Part shown: piece after piece, positions 22,322-32,901 of the stretch
How positions within the stretch are numbered: position 1 is the stretch's first letter
Layout of the letters: each line of letters begins with the position of its first letter
Origin: Pascua guehoae
Lineage: Eukaryota > Basidiomycota > Tremellomycetes > Trichosporonales > Trichosporonaceae
Assembly (NCBI GenBank): GCA_001600415.1
Contig: BCJX01000004.1
Span: 1,135,689-1,199,688 of the forward strand
Direction: 5' to 3'
DNA length: 64,000 nucleotides
Position numbers and translations under genes: made by a program
The notes under the pieces: model-generated
What the model was told of the DNA's origin: nothing
Seen by the model: only the letters and a program-made list of their open reading frames with translations
Database searches by the model: none

Positions 22322-22703
22322 ATGGGATTCTACTGCTACCAGTTCTGCCCACAAGCCGCCGACCACGGTACGCCCCAACGTGTGACACAGCCACCCCCAC
22401 TGACACTTAGCCTTCTGCGAGCCGGACAAGTATGGCGACCGGTGCGTCGCGTGCGACGCGGTGATTTGCTGGGAGGAAGGGAGCGATCCCGAGGACGACG
22501 ACTGGGTCGAGCCCAACGAGCACGCACAGGTGCAGGTGCAGGCGACGACGCAGGCGACAACGCAGACTGGGCCGCGGGTGGTGGACGGTAGCGAGGGCGG
22601 GGCGAGCGGGGCCAGTGGGGCCAGTGGGAAGAGCACACAGGGCGGGGGCAAGGTTGGGACGAGTGGCAAGGGCGGCGCCAACGCGGACGCCAAGAGCTCA
22701 TAG
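22322..22703 (+). CDS. Small CxxC protein, array member C
   Basis: Exon 1 is 22322-22367 and exon 2 is 22411-22703, a 43-nt phase-1 intron, 112 residues. The head is MGFYCYQFCPQAADH then AFCEPDKYGDRCVACDAVI, giving C-x8-C-x8-C-x2-C plus an extra N-terminal Cys and a Cys after the CxxC pair. An acidic linker (WEEGSDPEDDDWVEPNEH) is followed by a Gln/Thr/Gly/Ser-rich low-complexity end rather than a pure acidic tail. The split codon (Ala) is two residues before the second family cysteine, as in the other members. Function unknown. Confidence 0.72.
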
Positions 22704-23393
22704 GGCGGAAAGGAGGATAGGAGCAAAGGGAGGTATCTGTAAAGGACGATGCACGAGCCCTGGGGACATGTAGGGGACCACATTCACTATTGTCACTACG
22801 GTATGGTTTGGGGATGAGATTCAAGGGGGGCGAGTCACAAGACGCACGGTGCTCGAACCGTACAGTGGTCGCAATCGTGACAGTAGCATTAAACTGACAC
22901 ATGACACAGAAAGGAATACAGCATAGGCAACAGCTGACACCTGACCGCCCCAACCCCAGGATTCCCTGAGCGACACGAACCCCACACGCTAGCACAAGCA
23001 GCTTGAAGGATGCAGCTCGTGTCCCCACCGCCGACCCCCATCGTCGCCGACGCACCGTCCCAGCCTTTGCGGTGGGGCCAGCACGGCCCACTCGCCGTCG
23101 CTGGGCTACCGTCTGTCACTGGCAGAGGGGAACCTGTAGCTCAAAGCCCAATGTCACCAGGTACTTATGCAGGGCGGACTCATCCTTATTCTCACCTCGA
23201 GACCACCACACCTCACACCCCACACCCACTACCCTTACTCACACCCACATCCACCGCTCGCACCACCCACCCTTTGGGTGCCTTTGAATATTCCCCCGAG
23301 CTCCCAGCCCACGTCCCTCGAACGGCACCACGGCACGCAACCCAGCACGCAGCACCCAACCATCCTCCAGTTTCCCTCCGAGTTCACACAAAG
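22704..23393. other. Intergenic between array members C and D
   Basis: Nothing recognised apart from a C/A-rich leader before member D. No clear TATA box. Confidence 0.45.
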
Positions 23394-23600
23394 ATGCCAG
23401 AAACGCGCGAGCTCATTGTGCGCATCTGGACCGACATCTGCCTCCTCTCCCCCAACGATGGTGTGTCCCTCAGCCCCTGTTCTTCCCACCGTGCTCACGC
23501 CCAAGAGGAGTGCATCCCCGTGACGACTGCGGACGGGTACGTGTGCCAGCGGTGCGGCGAGGAGCTCGACTGGGACGAGGTGTACGACGACCAAGTCTAG
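23394..23600 (+). CDS. Small CxxC protein, array member D
   Basis: Exon 1 is 23394-23460 and exon 2 is 23506-23600, with a 45-nt phase-1 intron (gtgtgt donor, gcccaag acceptor), 53 residues. MPETRELIVRIWTDICLLSP precedes the junction, and exon 2 reads EECIPVTTADGYVCQRCGEE, then an acidic LDWDEVYDD end. The pattern is C-x8-C-x10-C-x2-C with the split Glu codon two residues before the second cysteine. The intron is a multiple of three without a stop, so unspliced RNA would give a 68-residue form with 15 extra residues. The donor and acceptor are weaker than in the other members, so splicing is inferred mainly from the family pattern. Confidence 0.68.
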   Translation: MPETRELIVRIWTDICLLSPNDGVSLSPCSSHRAHAQEECIPVTTADGYVCQRCGEELDWDEVYDDQV

Positions 23601-25020
23601 TCCAAGTCATAGTCTCAGAGTATCATAGTCTCAGAGGTCATGGGCGGGGGATTATGCACAACCATATTTTTTTTCCCCAGAAGGGGGGGTGTAATTCATC
23701 CCAGTCCCAGCCGCAAGCAAGGACCGAGGCTGCGGTAAACCCAGCTCTGGTGCACATGACTATGGTGCACACCCGAAACGTGCCGATCCCGCCAGAACGT
23801 CGACGCCCCGCATGGGCCCCGTTGTCGTGGGGAGGACGTCCAAGAGGTCATATGATGCATGTGATGCATCCCATGCAGCTAGGGGACATGTGGCGGCCGT
23901 GTGGGTGTGGGGTCGCTTTCTGGGTGCACAACAACACGAACAATGTTGACTAACATTCACTTTGTGTATCTGTACACCACCCTACCTTTGCCTCCCAGGT
24001 GCACCCTCCCCCCTCGCACCTGCACCTGCGTCTCGGGTCCCCCTTTCCCGGCTGCTTACCAACCAGTATTTGAGCATGCCTGTGCGCAGTCGGGGGGTGC
24101 TGTGTGTTTCTGGCATGGTGCGAAAATTCTTGGGTAAACATGAGGCACGGTGGGTTGTTGCAGTCTAAGTGTTGTACCAGCTGCCTGCAGTCACTCGTCG
24201 ACCATGTGACCTGGCATTGGGGAACGGCGCCGTGAGGCGAACTGAGGCCAAGAAGAGCCCTCGCTCCAACCCAGTGCCGAACTGCGCATTCCACACTCCG
24301 AGCCAGATGGACGTCCACCAACCGTACGGGCCGCATGTGTGTCTGTGTGTGTCGAAGTTAGGAGCATCAGCGTGTAGACATCCACGCAGAGGGATCTGAT
24401 GGGGAAGAATCATAACCGAATGGAGGAGAACCAAAAAACAAGCACCGAGCTTGACACCACCGTGTCCGTCGCACGGCGCACAAAGTCTTTTGTCTCGAGC
24501 TCTCGACACACAGCGAGCATTGCCGGTGGGGAGAAACGCCACACACACACACCACTCATTCGCAAAACAGCACGCGCACATTCGCAAAACAAGACACAAA
24601 AGATCCTCGCTGCTTGTTTGTCAGTATTCGTAACAGAGAAGCTGCTCTGTCGAGATTATTTGGCAGAGTTGGGAGAACAAAGCCGCTTCTCAACGCCTCC
24701 GGGGCCGGCGAGAACACTTGGGGCGATCAATGATCCCCACGACGAGCTCGGTCTCGGAGGGCCGAGTGGCGAGCATGCCATGGACGATGGGTATAAAATG
24801 CAGTAGAGGCTGGTGCTCATGACCGTTTTCGTAAATCTCCACGGCTACCATACTACTTTGAGCGCAGCTAGCACGCCTCACCAACTGCACGCCACGCCAC
24901 ATCAGCACCACGCAACGGCACAACACGCCACGCCAACACCACACCTCACCTCGCCGCCACACCACACCGAGCCCACGCATCACGCACCAACACGCGCCAC
25001 GCACCACGCACCCATCCACC
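23601..25020. other. Intergenic between array members D and E
   Basis: No convincing gene. A TATA box (tataaaa, 24792-24798) precedes member E. A long C/A/CCACGCCACG-rich leader (about 24880-25020) holds repeated caccacgcacc units. Confidence 0.5.
24792..24798 (+). promoter_or_regulatory. TATA box, array member E
   Basis: tataaaa in gatgggtataaaatgcag, 229 bp upstream of the member E ATG; a strong match in GC-rich DNA. Confidence 0.6.
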
Positions 25021-25275
25021 ATGAACCCCGAAATGCCCGCGTGCCCCGAGGGAAATGGCTACCGTGAGCGTACGCGTGGCGCAGTGTTGGGTACACACTG
25101 CCCCAGAGTCGTGAAACCCAAACTCAAGCATGCATGGACCCGAGACTGTGAGCCTGCTGACTTCGTAGAGCGCTGCAACGGGCGCCAGTCCCGGAACGGA
25201 GAGTGGACGTGCACCGTGTGCGGGCAGGACCTCACCGAGTACTGGGACGACTCTGACTCGGAGGACGAAGAGTAG
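25021..25275 (+). CDS. Small CxxC protein, array member E
   Basis: Exon 1 is 25021-25063 and exon 2 is 25169-25275, a 105-nt phase-1 intron (gtgagc donor, gctgac branch, cgtag acceptor), 49 residues. The head is MNPEMPACPEGNGY and exon 2 reads QRCNGRQSRNGEWTCTVCGQ, then LTEYWDDSDSEDEE. The spacing is C-x8-C-x11-C-x2-C. The split Gln codon is two residues before the second cysteine. With member F it forms the most similar pair: both have CP at the first cysteine, Gly-x-Trp-x-Cys before CxxCG, and a short acidic tail. A G-rich run follows the stop at 25299-25320. Confidence 0.78.
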   Translation: MNPEMPACPEGNGYRERTRGAVLGTHCPRVVKPKLKHAWTRDCEPADFVERCNGRQSRNGEWTCTVCGQDLTEYWDDSDSEDEE

Positions 25276-26090
25276 TCCAGGGTTGCTTCTGGCCAGCTGG
25301 GGGGGGGGAGGGGGGGGGGGGAGGTGAAGACGGGACGACAGACCAGAGCTGCCAGGTGCAGGGGATGACGAATGGGTGGCGAATCACACGAGGCTGCCAA
25401 AAGGGGCCGGTATGAGTGTTGCAGGGTTTCCGAGACACGGCGTGTATGTACAAACTAGTAGCAAAAGGGTGTTCGAGTAGAGTAGCTGGGCAAACATGCA
25501 CATTCACCTCTCATGCACATGTGCACACATCTGCAAGCTGCAGGCTTAGCATGAGGGCAATAGGCAGAGCGGATCATGGCTGCTGGGCGCGTGCACGGTC
25601 CAGTGGCTGCGGTACGATGGATCTCTGACATGGGTGCACAGGCAGCACGGGCAGCACGGATCATGTGCGCGTGAATGTCAAAGGAGGAGGCACAGGCGCC
25701 ACTTTGGAATGCCTGTCTGGCCGTCTGTCTGTACTGCACGTCGGCCTCTGCACACGGCGTACGCAGCCTCCATCCTCGCATACACACGCATACACACACA
25801 CACACAGTGTACTCTCTCTCTCTCGACAGTCACACCCATTGATCCCGACACCGTGCACATGCTCGGATCCTCGGATGCCCCGGAGCTCGCCGGCGGTGAC
25901 AGCGACAGTACCCAAAGAGCATATAAGGGGAGCCTCTCTCCTCGGCCACTCGTTTCACTTACTCATCAACCCCTCCTCGCCCTCTCTCTCTCGATACCTC
26001 ACACTCTCTACCTCGCAAGCGCCAAGCCACACTCCACACCCTTGACACTACCCCTCCCCCTCGACCTACCTACCACTCTTATCAGCAATC
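25276..26090. other. Intergenic between array members E and F
   Basis: Contains an AC run (about 25785-25806) followed by a TC run (about 25813-25823), and a TATA box at 25922-25928. No gene seen. Confidence 0.5.
25922..25928 (+). promoter_or_regulatory. TATA box, array member F
   Basis: tataagg (in gagcatataagggg), 169 bp upstream of the member F ATG. Confidence 0.55.
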
Positions 26091-26305
26091 ATGGACGAGC
26101 GCTGCCCCGCAGGCGACGGCGACCGTACGTGCTTGCACACGGTGCTCTGACGCCTTTTTTTTTTTTCTCCACGCCGTTTCAACTGACACGTATCCCAGAG
26201 TACTGCTATGCGCGCTACTACATTGGCCAGGGCTGGCAGTGCACCATGTGCGGCCGTGACATGAGCGGCTCGGACGACGAGGACTCGTCGGACGACGAGG
26301 AGTAA
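26091..26305 (+). CDS. Small CxxC protein, array member F
   Basis: Exon 1 is 26091-26124 and exon 2 is 26199-26305, a 74-nt phase-1 intron (gtacgt donor, aactgac branch, cccag acceptor), 46 residues, the shortest member. The head is MDERCPAGDGD; exon 2 reads QYCYARYYIGQGWQCTMCGR, then DMSGSDDEDSSDDEE. The spacing is C-x8-C-x11-C-x2-C, identical to member E, and the split Gln codon is again two residues before the second cysteine. The strong splice signals and upstream TATA box make this and member E the best-supported members. Confidence 0.78.
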
Positions 26306-27794
26306 GGGCATCGCGCGCGAGTGTCCCCGTCCGCGTCATCGATCGGGCATTCGGCTTTGGCCCATGGCCCACGGGCCACGAACGAGCTTCTGGAAAGCAA
26401 GGCGAACAAGTCGGCGACTTCTGGAAAGTCCACGCGAGGAGGAGGCAAGGCAGGCAGAGGCAGAGGCATCGAGGCATAGCTACAAGCAATCAAAATTCAC
26501 GTTCCATAGTTGATCAGGTATCTCCGGGGTTGATGGATGCAGCTGGTCTGTGTCGTGCATGGTTGCAATTTGAGCCTTGTTCCTCATAACGTGCCACAGA
26601 CCACCCACTTCTCGGTTAAACTAGAGCCGCGGGCCGTGATCCTCGTCCATCCGTCGCATCTGCCCGACTGCACTCGCGTCGTCGCTACCGTCCACCACCT
26701 TCTCACGACCACAGCTGCCAAGCTGCCTGCCCTCCGTTGTCGAAACGAGGTGAATGTGTTTTACGTTTTACAGTCAAAAGTAGAGTCGGGTTTCAGGGTC
26801 GATTCGAGGTCACGACTGACGCCACAAACGCACGAGTCACCACCACCCCGACACCCTCGCCGTGGCTGCGGTCATGGGGTCTTTTTTATTCAGTCGTTGC
26901 AATGCACCCACATATCCTACTCGTTATATTGGTCATTTTCGCCCAGACACGCTCTCGCCACAGCTTCTCCTCTTCAGCGTACGCCTGGGACTCTTGCCCG
27001 CACGGCTTTCTCATGGCCCCTTTCCGCCCCTCGCCTTTGGCCTGGCTTTGTTCCTCTTCCTGGGCTCATGTACATAAAGTACGACGTTGCGATATTTTGC
27101 ATTCAACCTCCTCCAGTGGCTCTTGTCCCCTGACGTTGCGCGTTTTTGCTATCAGAGCATTATCGCGTTCCTTGGCTTCCTTCAGACGCCCGATGAGTGC
27201 ACTTCGGGGTTCCAAACCACCGTCAATCGATCTCAGGCGATTTAGAAGCAGAGCGGGGAGGACCTGTGCACCTGAGCCACTGGTGCGACACCGTCACACA
27301 TTTCGTTCTTTCCGGTTTAAGTGCTGCCTGGGGTAGTTTGATCGCGCTGAGGCGGTTACAAGGGGTAACGCCGGCGGAGGCGCGGGGGCATACCTAGCTC
27401 CCCCCAAAACAGACCCAGTGAGGCGTGGTAGTCTCCGACTGCGAGGCTAGATATTACGCACGGACGCGTCTTGCCCTGTGCATGACCTGGTGAAAAAGCA
27501 GTCGCGTAGAACGGCCACGGCAACATGCCACGAGTGCCACAACGGTGGAGGAATCTCGGGTAAATCCCGGCGCATTTCGGGACGCGGGCCGGCGGCATCT
27601 GGCGGCTTGTGGTGCAATGGTGACAGCCCCGCACTGCACCTCCGCAATCGCATCATGACCCGCCAGTCCGGACAAGACGCCGACTGATGTACAGTATGCA
27701 TCCCCAACGAACACTTTGTTCATCGCTTGATCGCTTCGCCATTGTCTACCAACTCACTCGACTTTCCGGTACCCCCGTTCCTCACCCACACACA
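26306..27794. other. Intergenic, about 1.5 kb
   Basis: No gene, RNA or repeat recognised. A tRNA-like stretch near 27595-27660 was examined and dismissed. It contains the promoter of the lactonase gene. Confidence 0.5.
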
Positions 27795-29565
27795 ATGTCC
27801 TATCGCCTTCTCGCCGGGAGCTACAGCGACGCCATCGCCCTCTTGTCCTTCACGCCCGCCCAGGGGGACGCCAAGGCCAAGCTCGAGCAAGTGACGGCGT
27901 CGCCGACGCCGACGGGACCGTCGTGGGTCACGCAGGGCAAGGGCATGGCGTTCTACACTGTCTCCGAGGTGATTGGGCGCGACACGGGCGATGTGCTCAG
28001 TCTCACACTCGACGGCGACAAGCTGTCCGTCACGGCCAAGCAGGACGCGCAGGGCGGGCCGTGTCATATTCATTTGCTCAAGGATGGGTCGGCGATCCTA
28101 GTGTCCAACGTGAGTCCTTGTTGTGGGTGTGGATGAAGCGGGGGTGGGATTGATAGTCATCATGTGCCCACTGGTGACGCAGCGAGTGGTCACTGGTGCT
28201 CAGAGAGAGGGGGAGATCATGGTACCACTGACGAGGTCGAGAGTGGGAAGAGGAAGTGGCACAACCATTCAGATCAGCCACAGGAGCTGTTTATGAACCG
28301 CTACCTTAGCTGCAGGAGCGACGGTCGGCTTTCTCAGTCCCCTTAGCATATCCGGCTAGAGTTACACCACTGCAACCAACCACCCCACGGCACCACCCCA
28401 CGGCACCCTTCGTCGTATCCCTTCGCAATACCCCCCTAACACGCAGTACGTCGGCGGCTCCGTCCTTCTCGTCCCCCTCCAGTCCGACGGCAGCCTCGCG
28501 CCGGCATCCGAGTCGACCCTCGTGCACCTCCCCTTTACATACAAGGACACACAGGCGCCCAACCCAGGCCGCCAGGACGGCGCGCACGCGCACCACGCCA
28601 TCGAGGCCGCGGACGGGACAATCTACGTCGCCGACCTCGGCAGCGACCGCGTCTACGCGCTGACGCGCGACGGGCCCAAGCTCGAGGTCAAGGACTGGTT
28701 CCAGTGCGCGCCTGGGTTTGGGCCGCGGCATGTTGTGCTGAGCCCTGATGGTGAGTGTCGGCATGACATTGGAAAGGGTTCCGGGTGGGGTGGGGTGGTT
28801 GGACTCGGCCTGGTCTATGGTTGGATGCCAGCTGAAACAGAGGGACCTGGTGGGGATTTGACGTTCCCAAGGGTGGCATGAATAGCACGGCGGACCTCGG
28901 AGCTGGATGGAAGCCAGCGCTAGAGGGGACAGCACGTAGCCGGCCGGGGTGGAAGAAAGTCGTGACATCTAGTCCCTCTTGGGAACTTTGGCGGGACTGT
29001 CGGACCAGAGTCGGCCGCGGGTGGTGCCAACTGCCAACCTCCCCTCGACATCCACTTACGCCCAGAGAAACTCATCTACGTCCTCGGCGAGCTCAGCCAC
29101 GACATCACCGCCTTCCCGACGTCGGGCACGCGCGACACGCCCTCCCTCTTCAGCGCCCACCTCCTCCCCGACACGGTGCCCGACAAGTACCAGGAGGGCG
29201 TGGACGGCGCCGAGATCCAGCTGCACCCGACCGACGCGCGGACGCTCTACTGCTCCAACCGGCTCGAGCTGCACACCAAAGACCTCCACCCGTCCCTCCC
29301 CGCCCTCCCCAGCCAGCGCGGGGACACGGTCGCCGTCGTCCGCCTCTCGCCCGACGCGCGCAGTGTCGAGCGCGTCTCGTTTGTCCGCACCGGGTGTGAC
29401 TGTATCCGCGGGATGCAGGTGAGCCCCGACGGTAAATACGTCGCCGTCGCGGGCATGTGCTCGAACAATGTCGAGGTGTACGCCATTGGCGGCGAGGATA
29501 AGACTGAGTGGACCCTCGCGGCCGAGATTGAGAGCACAAAGGTGACGGATTTCTGCTGGCTGTAG
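27795..29565 (+). CDS. Lactonase, 7-bladed beta-propeller (6-phosphogluconolactonase-like)
   Basis: Exons 27795-28109, 28447-28750 and 29066-29565 give 372 residues, the usual length of this family. The start MSYRLLAGSYS and blade motifs (GPCHIHLLKDGSAILVSNYV, HAHHAIEAADGTIYVADLGS, GFGPRHVVLSPDG) fit the lactonase fold typified by YbhE/Pgl. They also fit the fungal muconate-cycloisomerase-like (CMLE) branch. The HxH-type His pairs at blade ends (HIHL, HAHHA, RHV) are family hallmarks. A cytosolic lactone hydrolase is likely; whether it acts on 6-phosphogluconolactone, carboxymuconolactone or another lactone cannot be told. No signal peptide. Both introns are over 300 nt. Confidence 0.87.
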
Positions 29566-29988
29566 AAGGCGTGATGGATACTGTTAATGTGCTCGGGCAA
29601 GAGGTCTGTTTGCAGTCCCACAACCCCCCACAAGTTTGCAAGTTATTTTGGTACTCTATCGTGGGGATAAAGAAGCGCAACGACGCCAATCACATTAACA
29701 TCTCTTTCTCCTCCCCCGCACCGCCTCCACCACGCAACCCCCACCACATCTAGGTACCTACCATTTCCGTCACATTTCTGCTTCCTCTTCCTCTTCCTCT
29801 TCCTCTTCCTCTTCCTCTTCCTCTTCCTCTTCCTCTTCCTCTTCCTCTTCCTCTTCCTCTTCCTCTTCCTCTTCCTCTTCCTCTTCCTGATCAAGATGGG
29901 CATCTGCCACGTTACTCGGCGGCCACGACAGAGTTTGATACGTACGTCAGGACATACATCAAGCTACAAGCAGTGTCTTCTTTACATT
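29566..29988. repeat. Convergent spacer with TTCCTC hexamer array
   Basis: Between the 3' ends of the lactonase (+) and orphan (-) genes. Positions about 29781-29888 are 18 perfect copies of ttcctc. On the minus strand this reads GAGGAA, which would code Lys-Arg/Glu-Glu-type strings, but no gene runs through it. Confidence 0.9.
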
Positions 29989-32123
29989 TTACGGCCCATA
30001 TCCTTGATACTGCCCCTGTCCATAGACCCTGGCACCGTGGTGGCCGTAGTCCCCCGGGGGCGCTTGGTGGTATCCCCGCTGCGGCTGGTGTCCCCGATAT
30101 CCGCGTTCTGCGTACGGCCCGTGTGTCGGATACTGCCCGTGCATTGGTTGGCCGTAGGCATGGTCGTACTGGGGATACCGCGCGGACGGCGCCTGGTTGT
30201 GCTGCGCGTAGCTTTGCGAATGCGATTGTTGATTGTACGGGAGAATGACCATCGGTGGCTGGGGGCCATAACCATAGGCGGGACGCATTTGCTGGCTGTT
30301 CGACTCGTCCTTGGCACCGCAGTAACAGCACCTGCAACACCCGCAACTGCACCCGCAGCACAGGCACCCGCAGCAGCTCTTAACGCAGACAGGGATACCG
30401 CACCAGCTCCACTTCCATGGAAGCCAGGAGCACGAGGTCGATTCACGCGACGAAGAGAGGCACAGTGCCGACGATAGCGAGCAGAGTGTCGGTCGACAGC
30501 AAGTCGAGGAGCTGTCGTCGATTCCACGGGTGTCGAGGCGGCGATTAGTGCTGGGAGCGCCAAGGCTGCGGGTCGTTGGCTGCGAGGCGGAATGCTTGGC
30601 GCATACGGAGGCCGCGTTCTTGAATAGTTTGCCCATATCGTCCTTGTTCTCTGGACGACGAAACTTGATCAAGCTCTCTACCTCCTCGGTGACCTGGATC
30701 ACTGGGTGGCCATAGTGCCATACCGCCGACGTCATCCCTCCGTCGCCAGTGGCGAGCAGGACAGGGTCTGTAAGAGTACCACTGTACAGGTCGAGCCGGA
30801 TAAGGTTATCTCCCACTAGTTGCTTCCTCTTCCTCTTCCAAGCTTCCTTGCACCCTTTCTTGAATTTGGGCAACGTAGCCGGGGGAACGATGATAGATTG
30901 GGGGCACCACCCCTGTGGGACATCGAGGTTGGCGTTACCGGAGACCTTTATGACCTCGTCTTTGACAGTGTTCGTTATGCCGATGGTGATGTACTGACTG
31001 CCAGTGTCGCTGGCGTAAGCCAGAACCTCCCCAGCAATGGATTCGTTTGGATTATCTTGGTTGTTGTGGCTGAACATGAAGTTGGTGTCGACTGCGAGGA
31101 TGAAGCCAGATTGTAGGGATGAAGGGGCCACTTCGGCAAGGCGGTCGTCCCATGTCATCTTGTTGGCGGGCCACCCATCCCTCGCTTTACACCACGTATT
31201 TCCCGGGAAGGCGGTGGCCCAATTGCCATCCACCGGCGGGTGCTTGATTGGGATCTCTGTCGCCTGAAGGTGGTTCTTGAGGTAGTGCTCTACCCGTTCA
31301 TCCCGAGAGTTGGTGTTGTCGAGGAGAAGCGCAACACCGTGCGCAGGATAGCTTTTCTTCACGGCCTGGTAGAGTCTGCGGTATGACACCGCACGTGCGT
31401 ATGCCATTTCGTCTTCGTCCCAGTTGGTGAAGTCCATGCGCTCGAGGATCTGAGAGTTAGTGCCAGTCAATAAGGGATGGGGGAAGGGGAGCTCAAAGAA
31501 GCATACGTATTAATTTTAGAGACAATACAGCCTTAGGAATGAAAACGTACCGTCTGCTCCGTGGCATCCTCCATGATGAACCTCGGGCGTAAACCGTGCA
31601 CTGCAGGTCGCTTCTGGCCTTCCGATTTTATACCGCCGTCACCATTCTCGTAAACCTTTCCACGGCCGAGAGCGACGAGTAGACGCAGAAATTGCATGGC
31701 ACGAGTGCGAGTTTCACCTGGCCCTTTGCTCTCGTCATTTATAATTCGATTGTCGATCCAAGAGAGAGCGAATGCGGGGTCATGACGACAAGGTCCCCTG
31801 TCGGCGTATTGACTTATGCCAACGTTTGCGCCGGGATGGAGAGCCATCTCAGGGCTGAGGATGTATATCTTGCGGCGCCATTGCATCTTGTCACGTATAA
31901 ATGCCGGTGATTCGACTGGAGTGGTCAAGTCGGGTGGGGTGGATCCAAGAAGCTTTTCGATATCGGCTGCAGTCGCAGGCGGTACGATAGGCCTTTGGGC
32001 CGGGGCCGTCGATGACCCTTGGTGCTGTCCACCAGACATGAAGGGAATGGGGAGGTCGAGATGAGGAAGGTGTTGAACGCCGTACGGGGCTAAACCAATA
32101 TGTCGGGCGGCACACTGGTGCAT
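29989..32123 (-). CDS. Orphan protein with Cys-rich segment and Q/G/Y-rich tail
   Basis: Exon 1 (ending at 31551) joins exon 2 (31449-29989) by a phase-0 101-nt intron (gtacgt donor, ctctcag acceptor). The start is uncertain: ATG at 32123, or at 32040 (MSGGQHQGSS), or an upstream exon, because a plausible intron crosses the first ATG. The protein has about 650-680 residues. The first two thirds look globular, with FILAVDTNFMFSH and later LLATGDGGMTSAVWHYGHPV, faintly like acidic PIN/NYN nuclease motifs; that is a weak guess. Then come a Ser/Cys-rich part with about 14 Cys in 30 residues (SCCGCLCCGCSCGCC) and a final roughly 100 residues rich in Gln, Gly, Tyr, His and Pro, prion-like. No family recognised. 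Confidence 0.65.
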
Positions 32124-32901
32124 CAGTCAATCAATGTACAAAACAGACTGAGAGCACTCACAATCCCCGAGGTTCAAGGTGGCGAAGGAAAATGGGACAG
32201 AGTGCCGAGGCAAGGAAGACGGTGGCGCAAATGTTGGCGACTGGGCCTGTGCAGTGTAGGAAGGACTACTGGGATGTGCCGGCCGATGTCAAAGTGCTCA
32301 CTCCATATATATATCCCGCCATCCTGCCTACCGAGCTCAACTCCATGCCCAGGGCTGTGCCGATAGTGCACACCCTCAAACAGGACAGAAACACACCAAC
32401 GGCCCAAAACACAAGGAAAACTACTCCTCTCTCCCCTTCCCCCCGACTTGTGCATCACCGCAGGGGAAAGATGCTGCATTCTGTGCTGGATCTCCATCGT
32501 TCTCGTTATTGCACTGCTTTGAAACCATTATTTGGTCTGCGAGTTCAGAGGAAGCGGTGTGACTTGAAACGGTATGGGGCAGGGGAAGGCCTTGTGTTTG
32601 GCCACCCCCACGAGATTGGCTTCCCCTGGCCCTGGATTCTGAGACATGGTGGCAAATTGCCCAAACCCACCCAAAACAAGGGGTCGGCCCCCCTGTTCCG
32701 TACCATTATTGTGCCCTGGCCACTTTTATTGGACGAATCCGAGCCGCCACATGGCCAAACTCCGAAACAACCCCGGTCAATGGCCCTGATTCTGGTTTGA
32801 TCGTCCAGCCACCCCAACCCTCACCGCATTCTCCACATTGTTCCCACCCATCTTCTTCTTGTTCGCCCCCTCACGACTCACCAGCCCAATATTCATCATC
32901 C
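32124..32901. promoter_or_regulatory. Divergent promoter region of two orphan genes
   Basis: Contains an alternating AT tract (atatatatat, about 32304-32314). This can serve as a TATA element for the minus-strand orphan starting at 32123. No other gene recognised; part of the minus-strand orphan's 5' exon could lie here. Confidence 0.5.

Noticed and set aside
27595..27665. tRNA-like stretch with a ggtgcaatggtgacagc D-arm-like piece
   Set aside because: No T-arm consensus (GGTTCGA) and no matching acceptor stem.
29643..29903. Lys/Arg-repeat open frame on the minus strand
   Set aside because: Pure product of the TTCCTC hexamer array.
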